DNA from: Acanthaster planci
Lineage: Eukaryota > Echinodermata > Asteroidea > Valvatida > Acanthasteridae
Assembly (NCBI RefSeq): GCF_001949145.1
Contig: NW_019091454.1
Location: forward strand, 381,997 to 443,996
Length of the DNA stretch: 62,000 nucleotides
Direction: 5' to 3'
Position 1 is the first letter of the stretch; the number at the start of each line of letters is the position of its first letter. Below the pieces are notes generated by a model, which worked only from the letters and a program-made list of their open reading frames with translations, searched no databases and was not told where the DNA came from. This document shows positions 44,211 to 55,500 of the stretch, in pieces. The position numbers were made by a program, and so were the translations under genes.

Positions 44211-44577
44211 CAATCTGCAACATATAAGGTTGTTTTTCCAGTAATTATATTCCATGATAATTTCTTATTTCTATGTACATGTAGTGCTCCCTTAACACGG
44301 AGGTCTTTCTTGTCCCTCCAATTACAGTTATCGCTGTCGTTTCCTGCACTGCCTTTGGGGTTTTTGCCTTAACACGTGGGTGAGCTCGCGGCTGGTTGCG
44401 CTGGCATGTTTCTGGACTGCTCCTCAGCTACCCCTGGTAAGCCCTGCTCTGTAGTCCGTTCCTTCATAACTATTGTTGAACCCTGTATTCCCTGTTGACT
44501 CCTCCTCGGGTGCCACTGTTACTCCTATATTGGTTTACACAGTGGAGCCATCTTTATCTTGCTCATCAGCTAATTCT

Positions 44578-45795
44578 TCAGCCGCGCCTAGCTCGGGCCC
44601 AACGGGTATAGATTGATACAGGTGTTTCTTTCGCTCGCCATACCTCAGCTGTCTCACCCTCGTAAAGTTTGAGCCGATCAAAATGAACGACTTTCTTCTT
44701 TCCTATGGGCTTGCGTTGTATCCGATAGGTGGCATCGGACAACTTGTCAACAATCATATATTGCCCGTCCCAGTGCCTCTGAAGTATCAGAGATAAGCCT
44801 TTCTTCTTACTTGGATTGTGGAGCATCGTTTTCATCGCCCTCCTATCATAGCACCTTTTCTGCTTTCTGCTCTCTCGCCCGCTCATGGGCTGACTGCATT
44901 GTTTCCCTCAGGTGAAGAGCGTGGTCTTCAGTCGTCTTTTATACTTCATTGCCATCATAACCTTTCCAGTTGTCAGGTCTAGTGGTAGGCAAGCCTCTCT
45001 ACCCAACATTACATGCTAGGTGATTCTCCTGTCGACTTATGTGGTGTGGCTCTGTAGGCGAACGTTGCAAATGCTAACTTTTCGTTCCAGTCTCGCTAAC
45101 ACTTGTGGGGGTCAATCATCAGGGAAACCATCCCCAATAAGGTCCGGCTAAATCTTTCTATCATCCCATCTGACTTCAGATTATAGGGAGTGGTATGGGT
45201 CTTCCTGATTCCAAGGATATGGCAGACGTCTGCAAAAACTCGGGACTCGAAATTTCGTCCTTTATCGGAGTGCAACTTGGTGGGAACACCAAACCTGCAG
45301 ACGAATTCCGACACAAACGTCTGGGCCACAGTCTCCGCCTTCTCGTCGGGGATCGGGTAGGCTTCAACCCATGTGGTAAAAGTAGTCCCCGACTACAAGG
45401 ACGTACTTGTTTCCGCGTTCAGTTTCTGGGAGAGGGACTAGTGTATCCAAAGCTACCCGCTGCATAGGCACACCAACAACATGTTGCTGAAGTGGAGCCT
45501 TCTGCGCCTTGGCAGGTGACTTCTTCGAGGCACACCCACTGCATCGCCTGACGTGCAACCTGACGTCTGCACTCATTCCATGCCAGAGCCTCTAGCGCAC
45601 CATCGCTAAAATTTTCGTCTGGCCTAAATGTCCTCCGGTAGCCCCTCCGTATAATTCTTCCACCACATCCCTCCGACGGAAATGAGGAAAGACAACTAGG
45701 TGTCTCATCAGGTTGCCGTCGTCAGACTCCCATCGTTTGCAAAGGAGCTCATTCTTTATCTCCAACTCGCCCCACATCATCCAGTACTTCTTCAC
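44578..45795 (-). pseudogene. Gypsy integrase
   Basis: The frame at 45795-45592 has the zinc-binding start (HFRRRDVVEELYGGATGGHL). The frame at 45576-45364 has the CSGC pair and the first Asp block (MQRVALDTLVPLPETERGNK, then YVLVVGDYF). The frame at 45329-45096 has the second Asp (LHSDKGRNFE) and the Glu region (SDGMIERFSRTL). The frame at 44886-44578 has the C-terminal domain (RHWDGQYMIVDKLSDATYRI, then VVHFDRLKLY). The catalytic DDE residues are all present, but the frame changes three times, so no continuous enzyme exists. Confidence 0.88.
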
Positions 45796-45969
45796 TGCAG
45801 GTGACGCGGATTGAACTGCTGTCCACTCTGGTCTAACGTTGTCACCTGTCTTTGCTCTGACGACCTAACTCATGGTTGCATCAGCCTCTTTCTCCTTCCT
45901 CCAGGAGCTGCGTTCATTCATCGTTTCGAGTGCAACAGTTCTCACAGTAGACAACTCTGTTTTCTGGTC

Positions 45970-46509
45970 TCACTCCGTTTTTTCAACCTCACTCTTGACT
46001 CCTGCAGAGATGGCTTGCAGTACTTCTTCTGCTTCCCTTCCGCATTGTGTACAGGGTCTCCAACTCAATCCATCGGCATTTCTATGAGACCTCCCCAGAC
46101 AATGTACAATGGTCACGTCATACTCACTTATCACCTTATCACCTGCAACCAGCGAGAAAATTGGCCTTGTGGAATCCTTAAAATTCATTAGCCAGGGAAG
46201 TGCTCTGTGGTCACATCGAACAACGACCCGGCGCACCTACAGGTACTGACGAAATTTCTTTAGAAATACCAGGATGGCCAACAGCTCCCTCCTCGTCACG
46301 CATTAGCTTTGTTCTTGTTTGCTCAGCACTCTACTGCCGCATGCTATCACTCTCTCCTCACTGTCAATTATCTGAGAAAGAGCTGCTCTCAAGCCAGTGT
46401 CGCTTGCGTCCGTGTCCAATATGTACTCGGCACTTGGCTCCGGAAAAGCCAAAATGAGTGCTTCCTGCAATCTCTGCTTCAGCTCCCGAAATGCCCTCTC
46501 ACACTCCAC
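45970..46509 (-). pseudogene. Gypsy RNase H
   Basis: The frame at 46509-46303 shows FRELKQRLQEALILAFPEPS and YILDTDASDTGLRAALSQ, with the catalytic 'DTDAS' Asp. The frame at 46236-45970 carries the DHRALPWL block and IVHCLGRSHRNADGLSWRP, the usual 'H..G..N..AD.LSR' end. RNase H removes the RNA strand during reverse transcription. The two halves lie in different frames. Confidence 0.85.
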
Positions 46510-46799
46510 GCGAACTCTTGGCCCTTTTGAATTAAGCGGTGCAAATGCTGGGCAACATCAGCGAACGACCTGACATACCGTCGGTAGAAGTTCGCCAGTA
46601 ACATTCTTGGGCGTAAGTCATTCCCGAACGGTGCGTACCTTCTCGGGGTCTGTCGCTATTCCACCGCACGACACCACATGTCCAAGATAGAACACACTGC
46701 TCTGAAAAGGCTACATTTCTTGGGCTTTAACTTCAGCCCCGCTTGCTGAAGTCGCTTCAGGACTACCTACAGGCGCCGAACTCCCTTGTGGACAGGCCG

Positions 46800-47908
46800 T
46801 GAAAAGACGATAACATCGTCCAAAAAGACTAGAGCTATCTCCCAATGTAGGCCTGCCAACAAACGTCCATTAGCCGCTCGAAGGTAGAACGTGCGTTGCA
46901 AAGGCCGAAAGGCATTACACGCCAGAAATATAGACCACCCTGCACCACAAAAGCGGATTTCTGCTTAGCGTCTTGGTCCAACTCGACCTGCAAATACCCG
47001 GATGATAAATCTAAAGTTAAAAACCACCGCAAGCCTATTAGGGCGTCAAGCGAATAGTCGATCCTTGGAATCGGGTATGCCTTCTTCAACGTCACGGAGT
47101 TGAGCTGACAGTAGTCTACACAAAACATTTTGGACCCGTCCTTTTTCTTGACAAGCACTACGTTCGCTGCCCAGAGGCTGTCTGAGGGCTCGATCCGGCC
47201 GTCCCGCAGGAGATCCTACACCTGTCGATTTATCTCTTCTTGCTTTTTCGGAGAAAACCGCCTCGGTCTCTGCCTCAAGGGTCTTGCGTCACCGGTGTTT
47301 ATACGGTGCTTTTAATACCAAAGTAGTGTGCCCGATGTCACTTTCGTGCTGGAAAAAACATCGCTGTAATTGCTCAGCACTTTTGAAATCCTGTCGTGAT
47401 GTGCGGAAGTTCAGGACCTCCACTTGCTGCTCTGTCGACCGAGGTTGTTGGATAACTTCTACGACACCATCGTCACTTATGTTGGTCACCTTTCCAGCCA
47501 TGGTCCCCTCTCGAACGACACATATTCTCTTGCCTTGGTTAAAAACCCGGATTGGAGAACGCCGTCTTGGAGATGCATAGGAGCTCTGGCTTGGCTGGAT
47601 AACCTCTGCATGTCGTAGCTCTTCTAGGTGACTTTGGATCTCCTGGTACTGTGACGGGGGATCCGTCTATAGGGCAGCTGGAAGGGGGTCGAGTCAGTCA
47701 GTGGGATTTCATGTTCTACGGTACTGGTGGTACCCATGTCTAAGTGGCTTTGGGAGAATACAGCAGCATTCTGCTCGAGTAGCTGCTCAACTGCTGCCTT
47801 CTGGGGTGGGGTAAAGTCAACACTCTCGAAGTCGACTTTTGGCAAAACATAGGAGTCGTCACCGGCTTGCTTTGTTGCCACCACTTCTCGCTGAGTTTCC
47901 ATGGTCAA
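46800..47908 (-). pseudogene. Gypsy reverse transcriptase
   Basis: The frame at 47908-47624 gives the linker and start of RT (VEQLLEQNAAVFSQSHLDMG, then HEIPLTDSTPFQLPYRRIP). The frame at 47158-46835 gives LVKKKDGSKMFCVDYCQLNS, LTLDLSSGYLQVELDQDAKQ and MPFGLCNARSTFERLMD. The catalytic box reads FLDDVIVF at about 46826-46804 in yet another frame. All core RT blocks are therefore present but out of phase. A perfect 16-bp tandem duplication (47896-47927) separates the protease frame from the RT frame. Confidence 0.88.
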
Positions 47909-47927
47909 TGATTTCCATGGTCAATGA
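47896..47927. repeat. Perfect 16-bp tandem duplication in Gypsy pol
   Basis: TTTCCATGGTCAATGA occurs twice head to tail (47896-47911 and 47912-47927). Sixteen is not a multiple of three, so the duplication shifts the frame exactly where the protease ORF ends and the RT ORF begins. Confidence 0.95.
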
Positions 47928-48955
47928 CAGAGCGTTGCCACCTCTGCATGCCGTCGGAGCTTTACTGTGCGGTCAGACGTATTACATATCCGTACTGGAA
48001 CTCGTTGGCCATTCATATCCACCAGCATTCGTCCTGCAACAAGGCCCTTACTGTCATTACCTTCTATTAATGCAGTGAAGCTCCTCCCTTGGGTGTGAAT
48101 TGGCACCTTGGACGAAAGTGTAACTGCTGCACCAGGTTTTATCACCAGGTGGCGTCTTCCCACGTACTTTAAGCACTCAATATCCCCGTCTCTCCCTGCA
48201 AGATCACCTCCATCCCCGTTGACAAACTGGAAAGCCTGAATCCAAGACTGTGACAGCAAGTGACTCTCCGTGTAGCACTTTCCTAACGTCGACTTCATCT
48301 GGTCTCGGCAGGCACGAATAACATTGGTACCAATAAGGACTGGGGTGTCTCGGCGAAATTCAACATGTGGTACCACGAAGACGAGGACCCTACCAACAGA
48401 CTGGCCTATAGCTTGCGCTTCCACCACGATAATGCCAAAGTGTTGGACTGGCTGGCCTCCGGCTCCCTTGATGGACAACTCTGTAGGTTGTGGTTCCTGG
48501 CTGTTCAGTACAGGGTGCTGTCTAACAAATTCTTGGGTGATCGTGGTAACCTGGGACCCAGTATCCAGTAGCGCTGTACAGGGGGCTCCGGAAATCTTGA
48601 CTTCAGCCCTATTAACTGGTCCAGCCAACGCTAGTTGTGCCGTGTCCCGAGTACTTGTTGACAGAGTTAGGGGAGGGCATTTTCCTGCAGAACCCGATGA
48701 TAGCCCTACATTAGCGGGTTGTTCCGGTTTAACGGCCTCGGCTGAGTAGTGATTTGGTGCAGCTGCCGTGAAGCTGCTTGCTGGGGACATTTGGCTGTCG
48801 GTGGGGTGCCTGTTGTCGGGGTGGTTGTCGTTCTTCTGGACAGCTCCTCGCCAGGTGGCACTTGCTTCCACAGTTGTAGCACCCCGAATATTGTGGACGG
48901 TTTTGGTGGTGTTGATTAGTCGGCTGATATGGTTGTCGGGGTGCTCTAACCTCAA
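47921..48955 (-). pseudogene. Gypsy protease region
   Basis: This 344-codon open frame contains the retropepsin active site ALLDTGSQVTTI (about 48580-48545) and a GIIVVEAQAIG flap-side strand. It also has TPVLIGTNVIRA, the 'G.n.l' block that ends such proteases. The N-terminal third is polar and lies downstream of the gag zinc knuckle. It ends at 47921 in a TGA that falls within a 16-bp duplication. Confidence 0.85.
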
Positions 48956-50378
48956 ACACGACTTCTTCGAGCTGTACCAGCCGGTGGTATAGATAGCCTT
49001 GGTCCCTTCTCACCTGCAGGAGGGCCTCCTTCTGTTCCAGGTGCATGGCCTGTATCTCTTGCAGATGCTTCGTCAGCAGCTCTTCCAGCCGAGGACTACT
49101 TGCTGCTTCACTGGTGGGCATCGATGTACTGGCTCGTTCCACGGAAGTCTGCTTAGGAGGATCGTTCGATGCCTTGTTTGATTTCTTGCCTGCTACCTCT
49201 CTCATTGCGAATAACAGGTACTCATTTACACCTCCAACCCTACGCTTCATCTGGTCGTCACTGCGGTGTTGCTCCTCTGTTATTACTCTACACTCTGCTC
49301 GTAGACGTTGAACTCCATCTTTCGTGGCTCCATTGGGGCCAGCCTCTGCCTCGTCCTCCAGTCGTGCAGCCCGGCCATGAATTGCGTGGTGAAGAGGACA
49401 TCCCTGCTGTCCCCAAATAGGCTGGTGTTACGCAGTCTCCGCAGGAGGGCCTCCAATGCTACCGCTTATCTCACTGACTTCTGCTCGCGTGAGTAGAAGC
49501 GTGTCATGGTAGAGGTCATGAGGCTGTCCTCCCCAAACTCCTCTAGCAGCTCTCTGAATGCATCTTCGACCATTGCTCCGTTACTCCAACTCTCCAAGTT
49601 TAAGACAACGTCCCGTGCCCGTCCACTGGTGTTCCGCACAATTTCCTGTAGTTTCATGCTCTCAGTAGCTAAGCCCTTTGCTCCTAGCGTGTACCTCATG
49701 TCTCTAATCCAGTCCTCAACCCTTATGTTTTTGTCTNNNNNNNNNNNNNNNNNNNNNNNNNNNNNNNNNNNNNNNNNNNNNNNNNNNNNNNNNNNNNNNN
49801 NNNNNNNNNNNNNNNNNNNNNNNNNNNNNNNNNNNNNNNNNNNNNNNNNNNNNNNNNNNNNNNNNNNNNNNNNNNNNNNNNNNNNNNNNNNNNNNNNNNN
49901 NNNNNNNNNNNNNNNNNNNNNNNNNNNNNNNNNNNNNNNNNNNNNNNNNNNNNNNNNNNNNNNNNNNNNNNNNNNNNNNNNNNNNNNNNNNNNNNNNNNN
50001 NNNNNNNNNNNNNNNNNNNNNNNNNNNNNNNNNNNNNNNNNNNNNNNNNNNNNNNNNNNNNNNNNNNNNNNNNNNNNNNNNNNNNNNNNNNNNNNNNNNN
50101 NNNNNNNNNNNNNNNNNNNNNNNNNNNNNNNNNNNNNNNNNNNNNCTGGTGGGTGGTGATCATCGTTGGGGTGGCAGTCGAGGATCTGGCTGGGTCCACA
50201 GCTCAGTTGGGGAGCGGGTCCAGTTCGGCCATCTCTTAGGCCTTGAGACGCTTCGGGATTTGTTGGGGGGCCCCAAGACAACTTCACTTGGGGTATGCAT
50301 CTTAGGATAGGTCGTCAGCACCGGTGGGCCATCAAAGAACTCAGCTGTTGGGGTTGGAGGGTTTGGAACCGCCGCCAT
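48729..50378 (-). pseudogene. Gypsy gag with CCHC zinc knuckle
   Basis: The ATG at 50378 opens AAVPNPPTPTAEFF with a Pro-rich N-terminus. After the N gap, 49736-49466 reads VEDWIRDMRYTLGAK and ARDVVLNLESWSNGAM, then FRELLEEFGEDSL, a capsid-like helical region. Frames around 49460-49260 continue it (LFTTQFMAGLHDW). The frame at 49250-48729 has a coiled stretch (EELLTKHLQEIQAMHLEQKE) and one CCHC knuckle, CYNCGSKCHLARSC. Frame changes near 49466 and 49255 break it. A gag packages the element RNA. Confidence 0.82.
49737..50145. other. Assembly gap (N)
   Basis: A 409-base N run lies inside the Gypsy gag. Frames crossing it cannot be trusted. Confidence 0.99.
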
Positions 50379-50435
50379 TGTACAACAATAAAGCCCCTAC
50401 CACCAAATGCTGTGTTCGTTAACGGATAATGAACG

Positions 50436-50448
50436 TGACCTTTGACCT
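50436..50448. promoter_or_regulatory. Perfect DR1 nuclear-receptor-type element
   Basis: TGACCTTTGACCT on the plus strand is AGGTCA-A-AGGTCA on the minus strand, a direct repeat of the nuclear-receptor half-site with one-base spacing. It lies 58 bases upstream of the Gypsy gag ATG. Whether it is used is unknown. Confidence 0.45.
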
Positions 50449-50449
50449 C

Positions 50450-52330
50450 CTTTGTGAATATCAAGCTAAGTCCTAAAGACATAGGCTTAAACCTGGATTC
50501 TCCGCCAAAAAAGAGAGAAAAAAATGTAACCTAGAAAAATAGCACAGTGCGACTGAATGGGGAAAACTCGCAAACCTGGACAAACTAAGTATTTTTAGTC
50601 CCCATTACAGTATAACTCTGTCCTTTATTGTGGTTTCCCCTCTTGCACAAATTCTGTGACATTGAAATGTGGTATGATTCGGATAGCAACTTTCCCTTCT
50701 GCAGTTCCTCCGCTTTGTTGTTTTCATATTTTATTTCACAAAACCCGCAATGTATTTCTCGCACCATGTTCATTTACATTCTGTCTCATTAATTCATCGT
50801 CAAAAGGTTTTAGCTCCTCCCAAACTCAATATTCAAGAGTCTAGTTTCCGCCTCACTGTTATCAGAAGCTCTTGCGGGCAAAAAATTGTTCGAGAACAGT
50901 CTCTTTGCATTACGTGGTATACCGTACAATAAACCAGTGATGAAACGCCTTCGTTAACTTTCAAAACGTAGTGAGTACCTATTAATCTCCATTATAGACT
51001 GAATAGGACATTGCATCCAAAACGCGTCCTGCGTATGTGTATTTTCAGGAGGGTAAATAATAAGCGTTGTTGACGTTTCTGTTGAATGGAGTTACAAACA
51101 AGGGGATTCGAAGCCTTCAACACAATGAAAGAAGCTTTGTCTACATAACCAATTATTCGTTTTCAGTTAAAAACTGACTTTTTATGCCGGAAGTATTTGT
51201 TAAATATAAATCTTTAAGTCAGGTTGTGCACCGCATGTCGGTTTTCAATAAAAATTTACTCAGTATATTAAAGAATTTTATTTGGTACAATTTTTCCCGA
51301 AAGTGTGTTAAATTAAAATCATTTTATTGACGATTTTTTTTTCAGTGTTGGCTCATCGAAACCAGACGAAAAACACGTGGACAGTTTGGACATCATATTT
51401 ACTGACAAAACCTATTGCATGTCCTGGTGGAATTCTCAAAGTTTTACACACTGAACAAAATCACGATTGAACCGACCCAGCGTGAAAATATTGCTAAAGC
51501 AAGGCCGTAGACAATAGGTGTTAAAAATGAATTAAAAACACAAACACATACAAGTGTGTGTTTCCTGCAACTGGGGACCCCCTATTGTTCCTCTTTTGTT
51601 TGTATTTTAACTTTCTTAGAAGACCACCCATATGTTTTGTACACAGTTGTCAATCGGGGACCCTCTGTCAATCGGGGACCTTATTGTCCTCTATTGTTCA
51701 GGGTCCCCAACTGAATGCAGAAACAAACTCACACAAAACAGGTTAATATATACAGGTTTATATTTGGCTTGTTTAGTTATTTAGTGTAGTGATATTTAGT
51801 GTAGTGCAACCCGTAAAGACAAGATGGCAGCGCCCATTGCAACAGACCAAAAGGGAGCGCCCTGTTCTGTTTTTAGTGCTTTTTTATTTACGGGAGGAGA
51901 AAATGGGCAGTTTTATCTTTGAAAGTTGTCAAAACAGAAACGATTATAGCCAAAGATTAGAGGAATGTACACGGTGTCTCTTTGGAGGGGTTATTGACTA
52001 TTCTGGATTTTTACAATAAGAGAGGCCATAATCAGTAGGCATCATAGAAATATTTCTATAAATCGCGAATTTGGGACTGATTGTTTCCAGTTCGGGGCAT
52101 TTCTTTCCTAAAAAGCCCGAAATTGCAGACCTATTTTGTATAGAGGCGGGCGGCTACATTCAGAAATGAGCGCTTAGTTTAATTGCTATTTTGGGGGTAT
52201 CTTGGTGCAAAGGCAAGTGAAAAAAAATTTCGTGGCTAACCCCCATGAAAATGAAACGAAAATTCATTTTCTGGCCGTAATCATACATTTCCAGTGAAAA
52301 AGCGGAGGCCAACCTCTTCACAAGAGTCAA
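50450..52330. other. No confident gene
   Basis: Ordinary to AT-rich sequence. CGGGGACC-type motifs recur at 51567-51720, partly as an inverted pair (CAACTGGGGACC and GGTCCCCAACTG). An exon-like frame after an acceptor-like tract at 51354 has no partner. Confidence 0.4.
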
Positions 52331-52339
52331 CAAGCGGCG

Positions 52340-52551
52340 CTAAATGATTTCGGTCCTATTTTGCACTGTGTTATGGGTGCGTATTGGTGTAGGGCAACCG
52401 CAAGCAGAGCCGGAGTTGCGGTATCTAGGAGAAGTCCGCCCTCTCTTGGTCAAGCTCGTTAACCCGCGGGCCGTGCGAATGGTGAGGTACATGTAACCTC
52501 TAGCATGTCTAGTTTGTGCGCCGGTGAAAGAGTCGCGGGATTGCCTAAATA
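52340..52551 (+). promoter_or_regulatory. Likely promoter and 5' UTR of the unknown host gene
   Basis: This GC- and CpG-richer stretch directly precedes the start exon at 52552 and stands out from AT-rich neighbours. An in-frame TAA lies six bases before the ATG, so the start is fixed if the exon is real. No TATA box is evident. Confidence 0.35.
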
Positions 52552-55500
52552 ATGACGTCTGTTGCAAATATCAGCGATGCTAAGTATACGTTCCTGCACT
52601 TAGACGGCAAAACCTGTGAAGCTCTAAACGCTAAGAATATCCAAGATCTCTTAATGAAATGGTAAGTTAATGAAATGGTCATTACCATCGTAACCGGTCA
52701 CTTCGGCACCTTGCCAACTCGGCACCTTGCGAACTCGGCACCTCGTCAGCTCGGCACCTGTACGAAAACCAACTCGGTACAGGTACATGTACCTTGCCAA
52801 CACGGCACCTCTCAAACATGTCAAACTCAGCACCTACACACAGGTGATACAGTACTGATACTGTTAGGATGGAATTTTCTCTCAAAAGTCAACGATAATT
52901 ATTACACCCCAAAATGGATTAGAAAATAATGTTCACCCAATACGCTTTACTTTGATTCATAGGCCAATATGTACATGTACATGTATCTCAAAGACCTTGA
53001 ACTTGAAGAAATGCATTTTAATTTTTTTCGAAGTAGGCCTACAGTATACGCAAGGTTTCTGGAAGTAGGCCTATTGCTGGTTCGGAATATACATGTACAC
53101 TTCCAAGTCTTTTGACAAGAAAAGTTCAAGAAAAGTTTCCAAAAGACATACTGTAGCTGTTTTCTCAAATGAGTCTTTTCGAGTGGGTGCCTAGGCCTAG
53201 TCCACAGGGGCAACTTCCATAATGAGCTTTCACAGAATTGCAAAGATAAAGCAAGGGTTATTTTTCTCTTTTTAAAATTAAAATTGGACTTTAATTTCAA
53301 AAATGTGTTTCCTTCAATCTTCCCTTTTAGTTTACGTAAGAAACTCGTTTTTTATGAATTTCTTTGTTGAACAAATTTGGTTACCACAATCCATGCGGAT
53401 TACCCACTCTCCAAATCAACCAAAATTAACTAGGCACATGTACGGCATTAGAACCAATTGATTCGGTTCGAGTTCCGAGTTTGTCAGGTGCTGAGTTGGA
53501 CAATGCAGACCGGAGGCAACATTTGAGGAGCCAAGTTAGCAAGGTACCGAATTGACTGACATTCAATTGCATTATCACCCTGTTCTTATAATAAGGAAAC
53601 AAACTAACGTTTTAACCTTAAGGAACTATTACTCAATCCTGACAGACTTACATGTAGTTTAGGTAAATTTCGGCAACATTTAAGCAAGAAAACTTCAAAT
53701 TTCTAACCCGAGTTTGGTAAAAGACAACCACTCAGTCAAATCATGCCGTTTTATGTTTCGTCTGGTTACCCAACTCAGGCATTTTGGATTCATCAAAACA
53801 AATCTCCATCCAGGTTAAGGAACCAAACTACATGTACATTCACTTATTTTCCGTTCACAGCTCTTCAGAGTGGTCATGTACCCTTCCGTTTTACCCAAAA
53901 ATTTCCCTTAAAAACCAAAAGCCCTGTTCTCTTTCCTTTCTGATATGAAAGAGGACATCACCGACAACTTGTTAATAGTTAAGTTGTTTCAAAAAAGTAA
54001 AATTTTGTTCCCTTATAACAGGAACTGGTACTAAAGGTAATGAACCCCACTAGTACATGTACATGTAGTAGTAGTACTTACATGTAGCTCTCAAGTAGAG
54101 TGTTAGTATTCCTCCTCTTTTGATTTTGGATGGGGTCGTCATACTAACGCTCCATGCCCGTACATATAGTAAGGTTGAAACGGTTCTCAAAAATTCAAAG
54201 ACTCACCAAAAATACCTCTTTCACCACCTACTGGTCCGGAAATACCAATGTCAAACTGTTGGGCCTTCAGTGATATTTCTGACTTCAAGATCTATCAAAA
54301 GCCAACCATTTTTCGCTCAACACACGCACAGCACTTGAACTTTTCGCTGCCTGTACCATTCAAATGCGCTTTTCAAGATTTAGAACATGCAATAACTCTA
54401 TGGGCAAAACATGGTCCTCCCAGAAACACACATGAGTGGCCCATACATGTACGTGGTCTGGCTTACCCACAGAGCAAGATTTTTAACATATCTCTGTCAA
54501 ATGGTCGAGTGCCAGCTGAATGGAATTAGTCTGTTGGTGTTAGTGCATGGTTGAAACCTTGCTACATGTTTATCTCCTGAAGTATATGTCCAATTGGGTT
54601 CAAACCTTGCAGATATCTTGAAAAGGTACTGATTTAGATGAATATTTACCTCATGTGAAAATGACCTTGTTAAGTGACAAATCATGTGACATTAAAGGTG
54701 CATACTTTAAAGTACTACATGTACATCTCCAGATGTACATGTATACGTCCAGTTGGTTTCAAACCTTGCAGATATCTTGGAAAGGAAGTGCTTTAAGCAA
54801 ACATTGACCTCATCTGATGATGGCAAATCATTATTTGTCAAAAATCTCCCCGAAAGGCCATTTAATTTGTGCACGTTTTTTCTGGCCACCACTTTAGTGC
54901 CTAAACAATTTCCGAATGTCATTAAACTTACACCAACGAAGGACCCTTATGCATAGATGTGCATAGAAGCATGACGTCATGATGACGTCATCAAGTGATT
55001 TTTATTGATTTTTCAATATTTTTTTCGGCCCATTCACTTTTTACACGTTTTTGAGGCACAGTTTTGGTCACTTAGCAATCTTCTATCATTATCAAACTTA
55101 CACCCATTCACATACAAAGTATTTTCCAAATTGATGACGTCATCATGACGTCATCATATGATTTGTTATGCATTTTTAAACCTTTAAATTTCCCCACATT
55201 TTTCTACTATGCACTGTTATCGAGTTTATGAGTGAGTAGTCCTCAACTTCGACCCCAGAATTACTACCAGAATTACTACTCCAAATTATTACAAGTACAT
55301 GTAAATGACGTCATGATGATATCATCATGTGATTTAGAATTGATTTTTCAATATTTACTTCAGCCCATTGACTTTGTACATGTTTCAAAACCACCATTTT
55401 GGTAATTTGGGATGTTTGATTATCATTAAAGTTACAGACAACAAAGACCTTGATAAAACTTTTTGGCTTAATTTATGACGTCATAATGAAGTCAACTACA

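Larger units (their letters stand above)
41959..50378 (-). mobile_element. Ty3/Gypsy LTR retrotransposon, one LTR visible
   Basis: On the minus strand gag (50378-48729, with an N gap), protease (48955-47921), RT (47908 to about 46800), RNase H (46509-45970), integrase (45795-44578), a third ORF (about 44210-43116) and a 3' LTR (about 43130-41959) follow in the order of Ty3/Gypsy. Protease-RT-RNase H-integrase order and an integrase with a basic GPY-like end rule out copia and BEL. Several frameshifts and stops are present. No 5' LTR resembling 42-43 kb is visible above 50378. The GC-rich composition contrasts with the surroundings and suggests more recent arrival than the BEL. Confidence 0.9.

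Noticed and set aside
49506-50159. Plus-strand frame across the second gap
   Set aside because: Mostly N; the real coding strand here is minus (Gypsy gag).
51354-51477. Exon-like frame after a poly-pyrimidine tract and CAG
   Set aside because: No donor with matching phase and no recognisable protein; likely chance.
51802-51814. TAGTGCAACCCGT resembling the end of the large inverted-arm element
   Set aside because: Only 13 bases with one mismatch, no similarity beyond, and no partner end nearby.
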